A DNA stretch of 64,000 bases from JAMLHH01 sp037189845 (GCA_037189845.1 JBBCIS010000008.1:1-64000); one strand, 5' to 3'. Counted from the stretch's first letter, positions 8,618-18,829 are shown. Notes: generated by a model not told the origin, from the letters alone. Numbers and translations: made by a program.

Positions 8618-11600
8618 TTATTTAATAATGACAGGATTATTGAGCGGAGTTTCATTTTCAGGAAGTGAATCCTGAGTAGTTGTCTGAGTGAGCTTTGCAG
8701 CTTTGGCTTTTTTTCGACCTCCGTCCAGCTTAAAGAGCTGTAAGAATTTATCAACTTCTTTTTGATAGGTGATACCTAAACCGGACCTCAGGTAACTTTC
8801 ATTTTCCAGACGAATAATAGTATTGTCATATCGGGAATATACTTTGGCACGGATCCTACCGTCTTCTGTGATGAGGTATTCAATTTCTACGTCACCAATA
8901 AATCCCGTATTGTTTTCCTGTAATTGTAAATTCTCTCTGTTACCATACTGGACGTCACCTCCCAGATTGATGATCAGCCTGTCATTGCTGAGTTTTCTGG
9001 TAACCCTGATACCTGTGTTGTCTGTACCCTGATTGATGGCTACTTCCGTGCCTGGCAGGAGCAAACTTAATGCGTCATTGACATACTCAGAAATTTTGGC
9101 GTTAAAGAATTCACTCAAGGTAGTAATAGCCATATCCAGACCGATATTTCCAGCTTGGGTGTTATTGGTGCTTTGAAGATTCAGAAATCTGTTGAATAAG
9201 ATCAAGCCAAAAGCTTGTGTATTTACCTGAGCAGGGTCACTGTTGATTCTGTCCAGTACAGCAGTCAGCTCATCAGGGATATTGGTTTGGTTAGCTGCAG
9301 GAGCCAATTTGAAGTTAATCTTCGTATCAGCCAATGTTCCTCCGATATTCAATACTACGTCTACCGGAAATCTCCTGTTTCTCAGGTTGGAAGTAGAATC
9401 CACAATGTCATTCATGCTGACTCTTGAATTGTAAATTGCATCTACGTTCATTTGGGCATCCATGATATTGCCGTCCCATTTGATAGAGCTCCCATTTTTG
9501 ATGGCAAATCTTTTGTTGATAATATCCTGTTGTGAAAACAGATAATCTCCGGAAGTTGCTACATATTCTCCGGTCATTTGCATCCCATTTGGTTCGATCT
9601 TCAATTGTAGGTCTCCATTTCCTCTGGCTCTGATGACATCATTTTTGGCATAATCCAGGTACATTTTTAGTTGTGCATCAGGAGTTGCGGTAATGTTCAT
9701 TTCTAAATTCAGACTGGATGGTGTGGAAGATTTGATTTGCTCTACAATAGTGTTTTGGGCAATACTTCTATCTGTAAATTTGACAAAGTCATACAGTTGG
9801 TCTCCGCTCGTCCCTGCTACTACAATGTTGAATTCCGTATTGGGGAGTGTTTTTGCATTGATAATCATATTGATTTTCTCCACAGGACCTGTGATGTCTA
9901 CACTTCCTGATGCAAACACTTTACCGAAGAAATCTTTATTGTCTTTGTAAGCTGTATTGAGAAAATTGAATTTATCAGTAATAATGCTCGCCTGAACTTC
10001 AAAGTTCTGAAAGTTTCTATGCTCTAATTTTGCTTTCAAAGTAGCTTTGTTATTGAATTCATCTATGAGAGTAATACTCTTGTCAAAAAGTCCGCCTTTA
10101 TAAAATTCAATGCTTCTGGGTTTGAGTACAATGTCTTCATGTGCAAATCTAAAAGTAGTACCCAAAAAGTTAACTTTTACTGTTGCAGTGTCAATAATTG
10201 TTGCCTTTCCATCCAAAGCGATGTCTTTAAATGAACCTCCCACTTTAATCTGACCTTTGGCAAATGCATTCAGATTGGAAATTTCTTTACCAAGAATAAT
10301 CGGAAACTGTAAAAATTTTAGACTTAGTTTATCAAAGGCTACATTCAGGTCTATCGGTGAGAGATCATCTTTCCTAAGTGAATAGTTGCCGTTTAATTGT
10401 ACTGAATAATCATTGTCATTGATAAAACCATCAATTTTAAGGGATTTATCGATGTCAGAAAGCTGTGCATCCAGATTGATAACATCTATTTCTTCATCAA
10501 ATACATTGAGTTGACTCAGGGTAATATCACCATCTATCTCGGGTGATTTTAATGCATTTTTCAGCCTGATATTAGCATTTAAGAAACCACTTTTTATAAT
10601 TTTAGTCGTATCTACTATCTGGGCCAGATCGGCAATATCCAGATTTTCAATTTTTACAAAAGCATCAGAAAGATTCTGCTTGTTTTCGATAGTGATTTTT
10701 TGGTCACCTTGTTGTAATGCAAAATTATTGAGCTGGAAAATGGAGTCAATGATGAGAATATTATTGCCCGGATTAATGGTCCATTTTTTATTGTTAATCT
10801 TGATTTGTGACCTCGGAAATCTGATTTTGATGCTGTCATCTGCAAAGTTGATAGCTGTGATCAACTCCAGATTATTTTTGGCAGAGTCCTCTTCTATACG
10901 CAGTCTGCTGAACAGTCCTCTCATATTGGAAGTGGCTCCAAGACGGATATTATTGATTTTTGTTAATCCCAAATCAATGCTGCTGAGACTGCTTGTCACG
11001 AATAATGAATCGTTTCTGTCAAACAGATTGGTCTTGAACTGAGTGAATTTTATATTATCATATTGTAGCGAGTCTATATTTAGATTTAAGTTGGCTTTCC
11101 TGGTCTCGCTGTTATAGATTCCATCGATAGAAATATCTGAAAAGCTTTTGATTTTAGGGTCAATGAGCGATGCCAATCCAATGTCTTTTGACACACGGAT
11201 GTTCATTTCTACATCCTGAGGTGTCATCAGATCATCTAATTTCTCAATGCCCGGAGCTTTTAGTAGAGTCGTGTGTTGAGAAAGATAGAATTGAAGAGAC
11301 GCAGGAAGCTTGATAGGGTCAAAATATCCTTTCATATATCCGTTGATATCTTCTGATTCTACAGTGTATTCTTTGTAATCTCCATATTTTTCGAGACAGA
11401 TCAATAAGTCAGATAAGTCTACATTGAATTGATTATCAATAAGGTTGATATTGGTCAGATTGGCTTGTCCGGTGAGATTATTGATATCCTTTCCCTGGAA
11501 CTCAAAATTCCCCTCTATGCTGACCACCAGCTTGTTAGGTATAAGATTGAGTTGTTGTAAATCCGCTTTGTCTAATTTTGCATAAAAATTATAAACCGGT

Positions 11601-13417
11601 TTTTCGGGGTTATTAAAGTCCACCAATCCTCTGAAATCCAACCCCGCACAATCATCTGCCAGCTGCACATCCCCTTCAAATCTTTTGTTTTCAAACTTGC
11701 CGTTCAGCTCAATGTCATTATACCTGTAATAATTGAAATCAAAATTTCGAACTGTACCTTTTACTGTGGTATTCAAATGCGCAAGATCAAATCCTTTTCC
11801 ATCAATTGATAAATCAAATGCAATATTGTTTAATTTATCTACCTGGGTGATCTTATTAAGGTTCAGTCCTTTAGATGTAAATCGGCCACTATAGACAGGA
11901 GCTCCTTTTTGCGGGAAAATAAAATGGGCATTAGCGTTGATATGACCCGCGTCTGCATTGATATCGACGTTCGTTTTAAAATTTTTGATATAACCTACAA
12001 AACTTCCCTTTGCACTGAGATTGCCTACAAGATCCAGTTCTTTAGGTAGCTTTAGGTAAGGAGTCAGCTTTTTGATCTCAGCACTATGTGTATTTAAACG
12101 GGAAAAGCTTGCATCTAAATACATCTTGTCAGGATCAGGGATGCCTTTAATTTTTGCCTGACCAATGATTTCTGTACGCTGATTAGCTTTGACGACTAAA
12201 TTACTTGCTTCAAAGTCTGCTATTGTACCGTCAAACTCTCCTGAAACGTAAGCATAATCAGGCACGTATTGTTTTGCTGCTTTTGCCCAGACCGCTACGT
12301 CGTAACCGTTGGAGATTACTTCTTTCAGATTGGCTTTAATATGTACTTTTTCCAGAAAATCGCTGAATTCATCAAAGCTTCCAAAGCTTAATTTAGCACT
12401 GGCATCTACAGAAGAGTTATTGTATGCTACAAATAAATTCTGTCCGTCAATATAGGTGTCATGTAGTTTTGCCTGGCCTTTCAGCTTTGTCAGATTTACA
12501 TCATTTGCTTTGGAACGTGCTGACAGCTGCTGGATATCCACTGCTAAAATGCTGTCCCATCTGAAGTTCTGAGCATCGAGATGGATGCTGTCTACATCAA
12601 ACCATGTAAATTCAAAACCATTTTTAGAGTACGTCCGCTCTTTAGTATGATCGTGTATGCCGAACTGTCCGTTTTTTAAGCTCAGATTTTCTACATCCAT
12701 CAGCCAGCCGATATTGACCTTAAATGGCTCACTTTCAGTGGTATCTTCCTCGTGCTTGTAAGTATTCAATACATAATGAGGATCGGCTAGCTGAATTGAA
12801 TTGACGTAAATAATCTTTTCATTCAGATCAATATCTTTCACGGAAATATCTAAAGACGCCAGCTTTACCTGATGCCCTTGCCCGCCCATCTTATCATCAA
12901 AAATGACGGCAATATCTCCTAAATGGATATCTTTTATCCGTATATCAATAGCTGAAGCTGTTTTTTTCTTTTCTTCAGTGCTGTTAGGTACAGGTTTGGG
13001 CTTACCTTTTAACGCATCTATCAGAAACTGGTAGTTAAAAGTACTATCATTCTCTGTCCTGTAAATATTTGCTCTGACTCCTTCCAGCGCCAATGAGTTA
13101 AAGTGAAATTTGGAAGTAAAAGGGTTGATATATGCCAGCTTGGAGTCTAAATTCCTGATATACGCCAGTGTATCTCCATTCATGTCTTCTACATAAACAT
13201 CTCCTAATGAGATGGTTTTGAAGAATTTTATACGCACCTTACCAACAGAAATATTTGTCCCGGTTTTTTCAGAAAGGGCAGTAGTGGCTTTATTGACCAG
13301 CCAGGTTTGCACGCTTTCCTGCTGAATGATGAAGTATAACAAAAATATGAGCCCCAGGATCAGAACCAGAAAAATTCCCAGTCCATTGAAAATGGTTTTT
13401 ATAATTTTGTTCTCCAA
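8618..13417 (-). CDS. tamB: Translocation and assembly module protein TamB (DUF490)
   Basis: This 1599-residue AsmA/TamB-type protein has one N-terminal membrane helix (FLVLILGLIFLLYFII) followed by a long, repetitive beta-strand body. The C-terminal DUF490 region includes LNIGGTLADTKINFKL, IGLDMAITTLSEF and NDALSLLLPGTE. The rest should span the periplasm as a hydrophobic groove that moves lipids or helps insert outer-membrane proteins. TTG 13417 is the start; no in-frame ATG precedes the membrane helix. The last residues are Lys/Ala/Thr-rich. It diverges from tsaD with only 34 bp between, where a minus-strand TATTTTTG box (13435-13442) could be its promoter. Confidence 0.92.
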   Translation of the reverse strand: MENKIIKTIFNGLGIFLVLILGLIFLLYFIIQQESVQTWLVNKATTALSEKTGTNISVGKVRIKFFKTISLGDVYVEDMNGDTLAYIRNLDSKLAYINPFTSKFHFNSLALEGVRANIYRTENDSTFNYQFLIDALKGKPKPVPNSTEEKKKTASAIDIRIKDIHLGDIAVIFDDKMGGQGHQVKLASLDISVKDIDLNEKIIYVNSIQLADPHYVLNTYKHEEDTTESEPFKVNIGWLMDVENLSLKNGQFGIHDHTKERTYSKNGFEFTWFDVDSIHLDAQNFRWDSILAVDIQQLSARSKANDVNLTKLKGQAKLHDTYIDGQNLFVAYNNSSVDASAKLSFGSFDEFSDFLEKVHIKANLKEVISNGYDVAVWAKAAKQYVPDYAYVSGEFDGTIADFEASNLVVKANQRTEIIGQAKIKGIPDPDKMYLDASFSRLNTHSAEIKKLTPYLKLPKELDLVGNLSAKGSFVGYIKNFKTNVDINADAGHINANAHFIFPQKGAPVYSGRFTSKGLNLNKITQVDKLNNIAFDLSIDGKGFDLAHLNTTVKGTVRNFDFNYYRYNDIELNGKFENKRFEGDVQLADDCAGLDFRGLVDFNNPEKPVYNFYAKLDKADLQQLNLIPNKLVVSIEGNFEFQGKDINNLTGQANLTNINLIDNQFNVDLSDLLICLEKYGDYKEYTVESEDINGYMKGYFDPIKLPASLQFYLSQHTTLLKAPGIEKLDDLMTPQDVEMNIRVSKDIGLASLIDPKIKSFSDISIDGIYNSETRKANLNLNIDSLQYDNIKFTQFKTNLFDRNDSLFVTSSLSSIDLGLTKINNIRLGATSNMRGLFSRLRIEEDSAKNNLELITAINFADDSIKIRFPRSQIKINNKKWTINPGNNILIIDSIFQLNNFALQQGDQKITIENKQNLSDAFVKIENLDIADLAQIVDTTKIIKSGFLNANIRLKNALKSPEIDGDITLSQLNVFDEEIDVINLDAQLSDIDKSLKIDGFINDNDYSVQLNGNYSLRKDDLSPIDLNVAFDKLSLKFLQFPIILGKEISNLNAFAKGQIKVGGSFKDIALDGKATIIDTATVKVNFLGTTFRFAHEDIVLKPRSIEFYKGGLFDKSITLIDEFNNKATLKAKLEHRNFQNFEVQASIITDKFNFLNTAYKDNKDFFGKVFASGSVDITGPVEKINMIINAKTLPNTEFNIVVAGTSGDQLYDFVKFTDRSIAQNTIVEQIKSSTPSSLNLEMNITATPDAQLKMYLDYAKNDVIRARGNGDLQLKIEPNGMQMTGEYVATSGDYLFSQQDIINKRFAIKNGSSIKWDGNIMDAQMNVDAIYNSRVSMNDIVDSTSNLRNRRFPVDVVLNIGGTLADTKINFKLAPAANQTNIPDELTAVLDRINSDPAQVNTQAFGLILFNRFLNLQSTNNTQAGNIGLDMAITTLSEFFNAKISEYVNDALSLLLPGTEVAINQGTDNTGIRVTRKLSNDRLIINLGGDVQYGNRENLQLQENNTGFIGDVEIEYLITEDGRIRAKVYSRYDNTIIRLENESYLRSGLGITYQKEVDKFLQLFKLDGGRKKAKAAKLTQTTTQDSLPENETPLNNPVIIK

Positions 13418-13451
13418 CGTCAGTAATTTATTCTCAAAAATAATCTAATCT

Positions 13452-14471
13452 GTGCAAACTAAGGAATCCATCTGCATTTTAGCCATTGAATCTTCATGCG
13501 ATGATACCTCCGCAGCAGTATGTGTCAACGGCAAAGTGCTTGCCAATATTTCTGCTGATCAGAAAATACATGCAGAATATGGTGGAGTAGTGCCTGAACT
13601 GGCTTCCAGAGCGCATACCGTCAATATCGTTCCGGTAGTAGATACTGCACTTAAACGGGCAGGAAAAACGATTCAGGAGGTGGATGCAATTGCTTTTACC
13701 AGAGGCCCTGGATTGCTGGGTTCGTTGCTGGTGGGAGCTGGTTTTGCCAAAGGAATAGCCCAGGCGCTTAATAAGCCTTTGATAGATGTGCACCACATGA
13801 AAGCACACGTAATGGCACATTTTATTGATGATCCAAAGCCGGAATTTCCTTTTTTATGTCTCACAGTATCAGGAGGTCATACTCAGATAGTGAAAGTAAC
13901 AGATTATAATGAGATGGAAGTTTTGGGAACTACGACTGATGATGCAGCGGGTGAAGCTTTTGACAAAACTGCCAAGATGATTGGTCTTCCATATCCGGGA
14001 GGTCCGTTGATAGATAAATATGCTGCTGAAGGTAATCCTGATGCTTTTAAATTCAATGAGCCGCAGATTCCGGGGCTGGATTATAGCTTCAGCGGATTAA
14101 AAACTTCTGTTTTATATTTTTTAAGAGACCGGATAAAAGAGAATCCTGACTTTATTCAGGAAAATCTGAATGATATCTGTGCATCTGTGCAACAAACGAT
14201 AATCAATGTATTACTCAGAAAGCTGAAAAGAGCATCCCGTGAAACAGGCATTCAGCAAATAGCAATTGCCGGTGGAGTGAGTGCCAACAAAGGATTGAGA
14301 AAAGCAATATCTGTATTAGCAGAAAAAGAAAGATGGATTGTTTACATTCCTGATTTTCAGTATTGTACAGACAATGCGGGAATGATTGTTATAAGTGGGT
14401 ATTATAAGTATCTGAAAGGAGATTTTGCGCCTCTTAATTTACCTGCTGTTGCGAGATGGGAGATGGGATAA
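13452..14471 (+). CDS. tsaD: tRNA N6-adenosine threonylcarbamoyltransferase TsaD
   Basis: This 339-residue ASKHA-fold enzyme transfers the threonylcarbamoyl group to A37 of ANN-decoding tRNAs. It shows ILAIESSCDDT at the N-terminus, the metal-binding HMKAHVMAH (about residues 115-123), TVSGGHTQIV and the C-terminal IAGGVSANKGLR. The start is GTG 13452, five residues before the conserved ICILAIESSC. It needs TsaB and TsaE, not seen here, and uses the product of TsaC (59741-60355). It is transcribed away from tamB. Confidence 0.96.
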   Translation: MQTKESICILAIESSCDDTSAAVCVNGKVLANISADQKIHAEYGGVVPELASRAHTVNIVPVVDTALKRAGKTIQEVDAIAFTRGPGLLGSLLVGAGFAKGIAQALNKPLIDVHHMKAHVMAHFIDDPKPEFPFLCLTVSGGHTQIVKVTDYNEMEVLGTTTDDAAGEAFDKTAKMIGLPYPGGPLIDKYAAEGNPDAFKFNEPQIPGLDYSFSGLKTSVLYFLRDRIKENPDFIQENLNDICASVQQTIINVLLRKLKRASRETGIQQIAIAGGVSANKGLRKAISVLAEKERWIVYIPDFQYCTDNAGMIVISGYYKYLKGDFAPLNLPAVARWEMG

Positions 14472-14492
14472 TAATTTGAGGCTACAATTTGC

Positions 14493-14520
14493 GATTGCGG
14501 ATTTTAGATTTACGATTATT
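14493..14520. repeat. Degenerate 7-bp tandem repeat (GATTnnn x4)
   Basis: GATTGCG, GATTTTA, GATTTAC and GATTATT follow each other head to tail in the 71-bp spacer between the convergent tsaD and cytochrome genes. It resembles heptameric short tandem repeats seen between genes elsewhere; no function is assigned. Confidence 0.55.
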
Positions 14521-14542
14521 GTTGACCGTGGACTTTACTGCA

Positions 14543-15589
14543 TTATTTACATTCTTTTGAATCCATTTCCTGAATCCATGCTTTGATCAGATCTACAGCT
14601 TCCTGCTGAACGAGCTTTCTGCCAATTTCAGGCATCATAATTCCGGGATCATCAGATTCCATTCTGAAAAGCAGGATAGAAGCATCCGGTTTTCCGGGGT
14701 GAATATCATAAGCTCTTCCGCCCGAGCCTCTTCCGGCTGCCACCGGTGTTTTACAGATACCCCAGTGAGTTTCATTCGTGTTTGCGAGCTGAAGAAATAA
14801 TCCGGAAGTATTTGCAGGCCCTTTTGGACTGTGGCAGTGACCGCAGTTTATATCCAGGTAAGCTTTAGCTCTTTGCTCGAGTGAGTACACAGGATTATCC
14901 CAGGCAGGAAATACAGGAGTTTTTTCATTTTTTGTATAAGATAAAATGCTTTTTTCGCTCCAATGCTCTAATTGATTCTGGTCTCCTTCAAGATACTGAT
15001 AGACTTTGTTAAGATTACTAAGCTTTGGTCCGATTGGCACCAGATCATTGTCTACATTGTGGCAGCTTTTACATTGGTTCTTATTCGGAACGGAATAGTT
15101 GAAAGTGATTTTTTCACCATTATGTACAAATGTAGTTGGTATAGTAGCTCCTGCGACCTCTAGCTGTGCTTCAGTCTGCTCTTTGTTCCAGACATAAGCA
15201 TAAGCATTCCATTTTGAAGAAGATTTGATGAGCAATCTTGTTTCTACAATGTTTTTCTTTCCATCGGTTTCGTAATAGAAATTTTTCACCAGAATAGTCT
15301 CATCAGGAAAATCCAGTGTGCCATCTTCGTTTACACTGGCAGATTGACCTTCCGGCATCCATATAAATCTCGCTTTCAGTGCATAATCTGAAAATAAGGG
15401 TGTATTGAGATCGTAAGGAATTACACTTTCATTTGGTTGCAGATCTGACATATTTCCCTGAAACAGCTTGTATTCAGAAAGCATCTTGAATCCCTTTTTA
15501 TCTTTTGGAAGCTGCACACCGTTTCCTTTGTTGCAGGCAGCAAATAGCAGGCACAGGATTGCTAAATATGAAAGATTTTTTAAGTTCAT
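14543..15589 (-). CDS. Diheme c-type cytochrome lipoprotein (SO2930/HNE_0200-like)
   Basis: This 348-residue lipoprotein (lipobox LLFAAC, Cys19) has two haem-binding motifs, CKSCH (about 183-187) and CGHCH (about 249-253), and the methionine-containing stretch MMPEIG near the end as a possible axial ligand. It resembles the SO2930 / HNE_0200 family, which regularly occurs beside a beta-helix protein. That is the arrangement here: the beta-helix gene is 2 bp upstream on the same strand. It should sit in the periplasm facing a membrane and carry electrons. The substrate and the purpose of the pair are unknown. Confidence 0.82.
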   Translation of the reverse strand: MNLKNLSYLAILCLLFAACNKGNGVQLPKDKKGFKMLSEYKLFQGNMSDLQPNESVIPYDLNTPLFSDYALKARFIWMPEGQSASVNEDGTLDFPDETILVKNFYYETDGKKNIVETRLLIKSSSKWNAYAYVWNKEQTEAQLEVAGATIPTTFVHNGEKITFNYSVPNKNQCKSCHNVDNDLVPIGPKLSNLNKVYQYLEGDQNQLEHWSEKSILSYTKNEKTPVFPAWDNPVYSLEQRAKAYLDINCGHCHSPKGPANTSGLFLQLANTNETHWGICKTPVAAGRGSGGRAYDIHPGKPDASILLFRMESDDPGIMMPEIGRKLVQQEAVDLIKAWIQEMDSKECK

Positions 15590-15591
15590 CT

Positions 15592-16842
15592 CTACTTTAC
15601 CGGAGTGTTTTTACCGGTAATGCCTTTATGTTCGCAATCGAAAGGAGTAGGATCGGTCGTGGAATATTTCAATAAATCAGTAATTCCTGATGCTTTGTAA
15701 GCATTCAGGTTGCCAAATTTGACATCTTCACCATTGTTTTTGATACAGATTTTTAAATGGTCAGGAAGAATGCCGTTTTCATCTCTGAGCTTAGGATCCG
15801 CAATCCCGTCATAAATAATATCCATGGGCTTTCTGTAAGTGGCAAAGATCATTTTACCCATATCTGTAGACATGTCAACGATCTTTTTAGTAGTGGAAAT
15901 TTTATTGTTTCTTACAAAAACTGCATTGGAATAAGGTCCGTAAGCGGTGTCATTGATAGGTCTTTGTGTAAATTGATAGCTCGCAATGGCAATTCCTACA
16001 CTTTTGTGATCAACTATTTCATTATCAAAAATATCTACGCTGTCGGTAGCCAGAATAATCATTCCTGTGCCAGGAGGAACTGTAGCTACGATATTGCCTT
16101 CCGGTGCGAAATTTTTATGATTGTTATCTCTGATTTCATTTTTGAATACCCGTGCATTTCTGCCATTGGCAAGTGGAAGATCAGGTAAATCAAATACTAA
16201 AATGCCACCGGTGTTATTGATGGATTTATTTTCATAAACATCAGAATTGATACAGTTTTCGATCTCAATTCCTGCCACATTATGATGAGCATAGCATCTT
16301 CTGACTACTACATTGATGGATTGGCCCACATATACACCTGCGTCAGATGCATAGCTGGCTTCAGAATCTTCTACCAGTACATCTTTACATTCCACGGGAT
16401 AGATCGCATAGGCTCCGTTGGATTCTTTTGCACCGCCTGTCCAGGTACTGTTGACATTTCTGACAACAACGCCTTCTCCACCTTTAATTTTTATATTGTC
16501 ACCTTTAGCATCCTGAATAGTGAAATCGGAGAGTACAATATTTTTGACGTTGCTGATATACATTCCCTCAGAACCTTCTTCCTGTCCCTTGAAAGACAGA
16601 ATCGTTTTGTCTTTTCCCTGGCCTTTGATCGTAACATCATTCAATCCTTCCAGGAAGAGTGTTTTCGAAAGGTGAAATTCTCCCTCCGGTAGCTCAATTA
16701 CTTCACCATTTTCAGCGTTTATGAGTTTTTCCTGTAGTGTTTTTTGAAAGTCATCAGATACAAGCAATTCTTTGCCGGCTTTAGATTTACAGGCAGCCAA
16801 CACAGACACTATGGCAATGACGAAAAGTAGATTTCCCTTCAT
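15592..16842 (-). CDS. Parallel beta-helix lipoprotein paired with the cytochrome
   Basis: This 416-residue lipoprotein (lipobox VLAAC) contains right-handed parallel beta-helix repeats. Turns of about 22 residues recur, for example NIVLSDFTIQDAKGDNIKIK, GVVVRNVNST, DVLVEDSEAS and INVVVRRCYAHHNVAGIEI. The fold is shared with pectate lyases and NosD-like periplasmic proteins, but no lyase catalytic site is obvious. It is the first gene of a two-gene unit with the diheme cytochrome. This pairing recurs across bacteria and lacks a known function; copper or haem maturation or a polysaccharide substrate are only possibilities. Confidence 0.8.
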   Translation of the reverse strand: MKGNLLFVIAIVSVLAACKSKAGKELLVSDDFQKTLQEKLINAENGEVIELPEGEFHLSKTLFLEGLNDVTIKGQGKDKTILSFKGQEEGSEGMYISNVKNIVLSDFTIQDAKGDNIKIKGGEGVVVRNVNSTWTGGAKESNGAYAIYPVECKDVLVEDSEASYASDAGVYVGQSINVVVRRCYAHHNVAGIEIENCINSDVYENKSINNTGGILVFDLPDLPLANGRNARVFKNEIRDNNHKNFAPEGNIVATVPPGTGMIILATDSVDIFDNEIVDHKSVGIAIASYQFTQRPINDTAYGPYSNAVFVRNNKISTTKKIVDMSTDMGKMIFATYRKPMDIIYDGIADPKLRDENGILPDHLKICIKNNGEDVKFGNLNAYKASGITDLLKYSTTDPTPFDCEHKGITGKNTPVK

Positions 16843-17042
16843 GAAAAATAGTTTAGTGGAATTTTCATCTAATATAAAAGAAATATCTTAACTATAAATG
16901 GTGATTTAATTTTTTATTTTTCTAACTAAAATTGGTGAATAGGGTATTTTGTATTTTAATTAATATAAATTGTATGAAGAAATATGTTTTTCCATTCAAA
17001 CAATTTATTCCCTGACACTATTAGGGTTGTAAGCTGCAGGAT

Positions 17043-17564
17043 ATGGCAACAATCAGAATTTTTGTGACGGGAGGTACTTTTGATAAAGAGTACAATGAGC
17101 TGAGAGGAGAGTTGTATTTCAGAGATACACATATAAAAGAAATCCTGGAACTGGGACGAACCAGCCTGGATGTACAGGTGAAAACCCTGATGATGATTGA
17201 TAGTCTGGAAATGACGGATCAGGATCGAAAGTATATTTTAGAATCCTGCCAATATGCTCAGGAGGATCTGATCGTGGTCACACATGGAACGGATACCATG
17301 GAAATAACTGCACAGTTGCTGGGCAAAGCACAGCTGGATAAAACGATCGTATTGACAGGTGCGATGATTCCGTACAAATTTGGCAGTAGCGATGGATTGT
17401 TCAATATGGGTTGTGCGCTGGCATTTGTGCAGACTTTACCGAAAGGAGTGTATGTGGCTATGCAGGGACATTATTTCCCCTGGAATAATGTGACTAAAAA
17501 CAGAGCCGGCGGGTTCTTCGAGGAAAAGAATAAAGCGACAGAACAGAAGAAGGTGGATAAATAA
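17043..17564 (+). CDS. Short asparaginase-domain protein
   Basis: The 173 residues match only the N-terminal domain of L-asparaginases. The first threonine motif is VTGGTFDKEY (T12), and the second active-site motif is VVTHGTDTMEIT (T83, D84), followed by IVLTGAMIPYKFG. Classical enzymes are about 330 residues, with a C-terminal domain that helps the active site of the neighbouring subunit. Single-domain relatives are known, and the Lys/Glu-rich end looks natural. After the stop the frame stays open for 24 codons with plausible codons, so a recent loss of a tail cannot be excluded. Hydrolysis of asparagine or another amide is inferred. Confidence 0.82.
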   Translation: MATIRIFVTGGTFDKEYNELRGELYFRDTHIKEILELGRTSLDVQVKTLMMIDSLEMTDQDRKYILESCQYAQEDLIVVTHGTDTMEITAQLLGKAQLDKTIVLTGAMIPYKFGSSDGLFNMGCALAFVQTLPKGVYVAMQGHYFPWNNVTKNRAGGFFEEKNKATEQKKVDK

Positions 17565-17730
17565 TCAGACAAAGTACAGGAAAATGTTTCCAGGTTTGCC
17601 GAAGATTTACCAACAATGGAATATATGAGCTTAGGATGAAGTGTTAGTTTTTAATGCAACTTCAAGTGTCTGATTTATAAATGAGTATCTATAAATTAAT
17701 TACTTCCGGGAGCAGCTGATGTGAGCTTTA

Positions 17731-18816
17731 TTAATCTTTGAAAAAGTTGGATAAATCAATGATGTTCATGAGACTATTTTCATCCCATGCTTTGCTGAAC
17801 TCGTTGATTGCACCTTTTGCTTTTTTCTTCTTTCCGTAACGGATGTATGAGATTTCGATATCGTTAGGTACCTGAAGGCTGTTGATGACATTTTTCAACT
17901 CAGCCACGGTTTTGACCTGTGTATTATTTAAGGATGTGATGACATCGTTGGTGTGTAGTCCCATTGATTCAGCAGTAGAGTTTTGTATAACTTCTGTGAT
18001 CAGAACTCCTCCTTTCTTAGCTTTTAAATCTTTTTTCGCTTCAGCATCCATATCGACGACCTTCACGCCTAATCTCGGTCCGCTTTTTTGAACGATGATT
18101 TTTTCACAAAAAGGATTATTGGGCTTGTGCGCACAGCTGTCAAGTCTTTCTTCCATTTTTTGTTGTAGCAGGCTCAGCCAGTTCTCATCTTTTTTCATCA
18201 CTTTCAGAACCGCGACGGTTTGTAAAGTGTCAAAGTTTCTGATGTATTGTATGTGAAGAGAATCACCGTCAGATTTGTTTTTTATAATTTGGATAATATC
18301 CGGAAGTAAATTGACTTCTTCATTGTCCAGTTTGAAAATGATGTCGTTTTTAAGAAGCCCCGCTTCTTCTGCTGGTGAACCGGAGATGATATTGGAAATG
18401 ATAGGGTGAGTTACTCTTAAATCATTGGTATTGTTATAGTCATCTATCATGACTCCAAGCACAACTTTATTATCCTGACTGGATATCCCTGTCAGATTTT
18501 GACCAAAGCTTTGAGATAATTTATTGAAAATATTATCCAGTGAAAGATCTGATGTGTCTGAGATTCCCAAGGAGCTGATTCTGTGCTGGATGTTTTTGAG
18601 CGATTGATCAGAGCTACTCAAGATGGAATCAAGAAAGGTGACGACCTGATTACCATTTTGAAAATTAATGATTGCTGTAGACTCTTTGGTACTGTCTCCT
18701 TCCTGTATGTACGATCTGATGGTAATTTTAGGAGATGATATATTCTGGGCAACTGCACATACAAAAGAATTGAATGTGCAAACAATCATTAACGGTATAA
18801 TTCTAATCAAATTCAT
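17731..18816 (-). CDS. Secreted protein with two PDZ domains
   Basis: This 361-residue protein has an N-terminal signal peptide (cleavage near CAVAQ). PDZ 1 (about 125-215) includes SGSPAEEAGLLKNDIIFKLD. PDZ 2 (about 245-335) includes NSTAESMGLHTNDVITSLNN. No protease domain is present, so it is not a DegP-type enzyme but probably a periplasmic scaffold or adaptor. It is flanked by the thioesterase gene on the same strand; a -7-type box (TAAATTTG on the minus strand) lies 13 nt before the ATG. The role is unknown. Confidence 0.75.
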   Translation of the reverse strand: MNLIRIIPLMIVCTFNSFVCAVAQNISSPKITIRSYIQEGDSTKESTAIINFQNGNQVVTFLDSILSSSDQSLKNIQHRISSLGISDTSDLSLDNIFNKLSQSFGQNLTGISSQDNKVVLGVMIDDYNNTNDLRVTHPIISNIISGSPAEEAGLLKNDIIFKLDNEEVNLLPDIIQIIKNKSDGDSLHIQYIRNFDTLQTVAVLKVMKKDENWLSLLQQKMEERLDSCAHKPNNPFCEKIIVQKSGPRLGVKVVDMDAEAKKDLKAKKGGVLITEVIQNSTAESMGLHTNDVITSLNNTQVKTVAELKNVINSLQVPNDIEISYIRYGKKKKAKGAINEFSKAWDENSLMNIIDLSNFFKD

Positions 18817-18829
18817 AATCTTATGTGAC

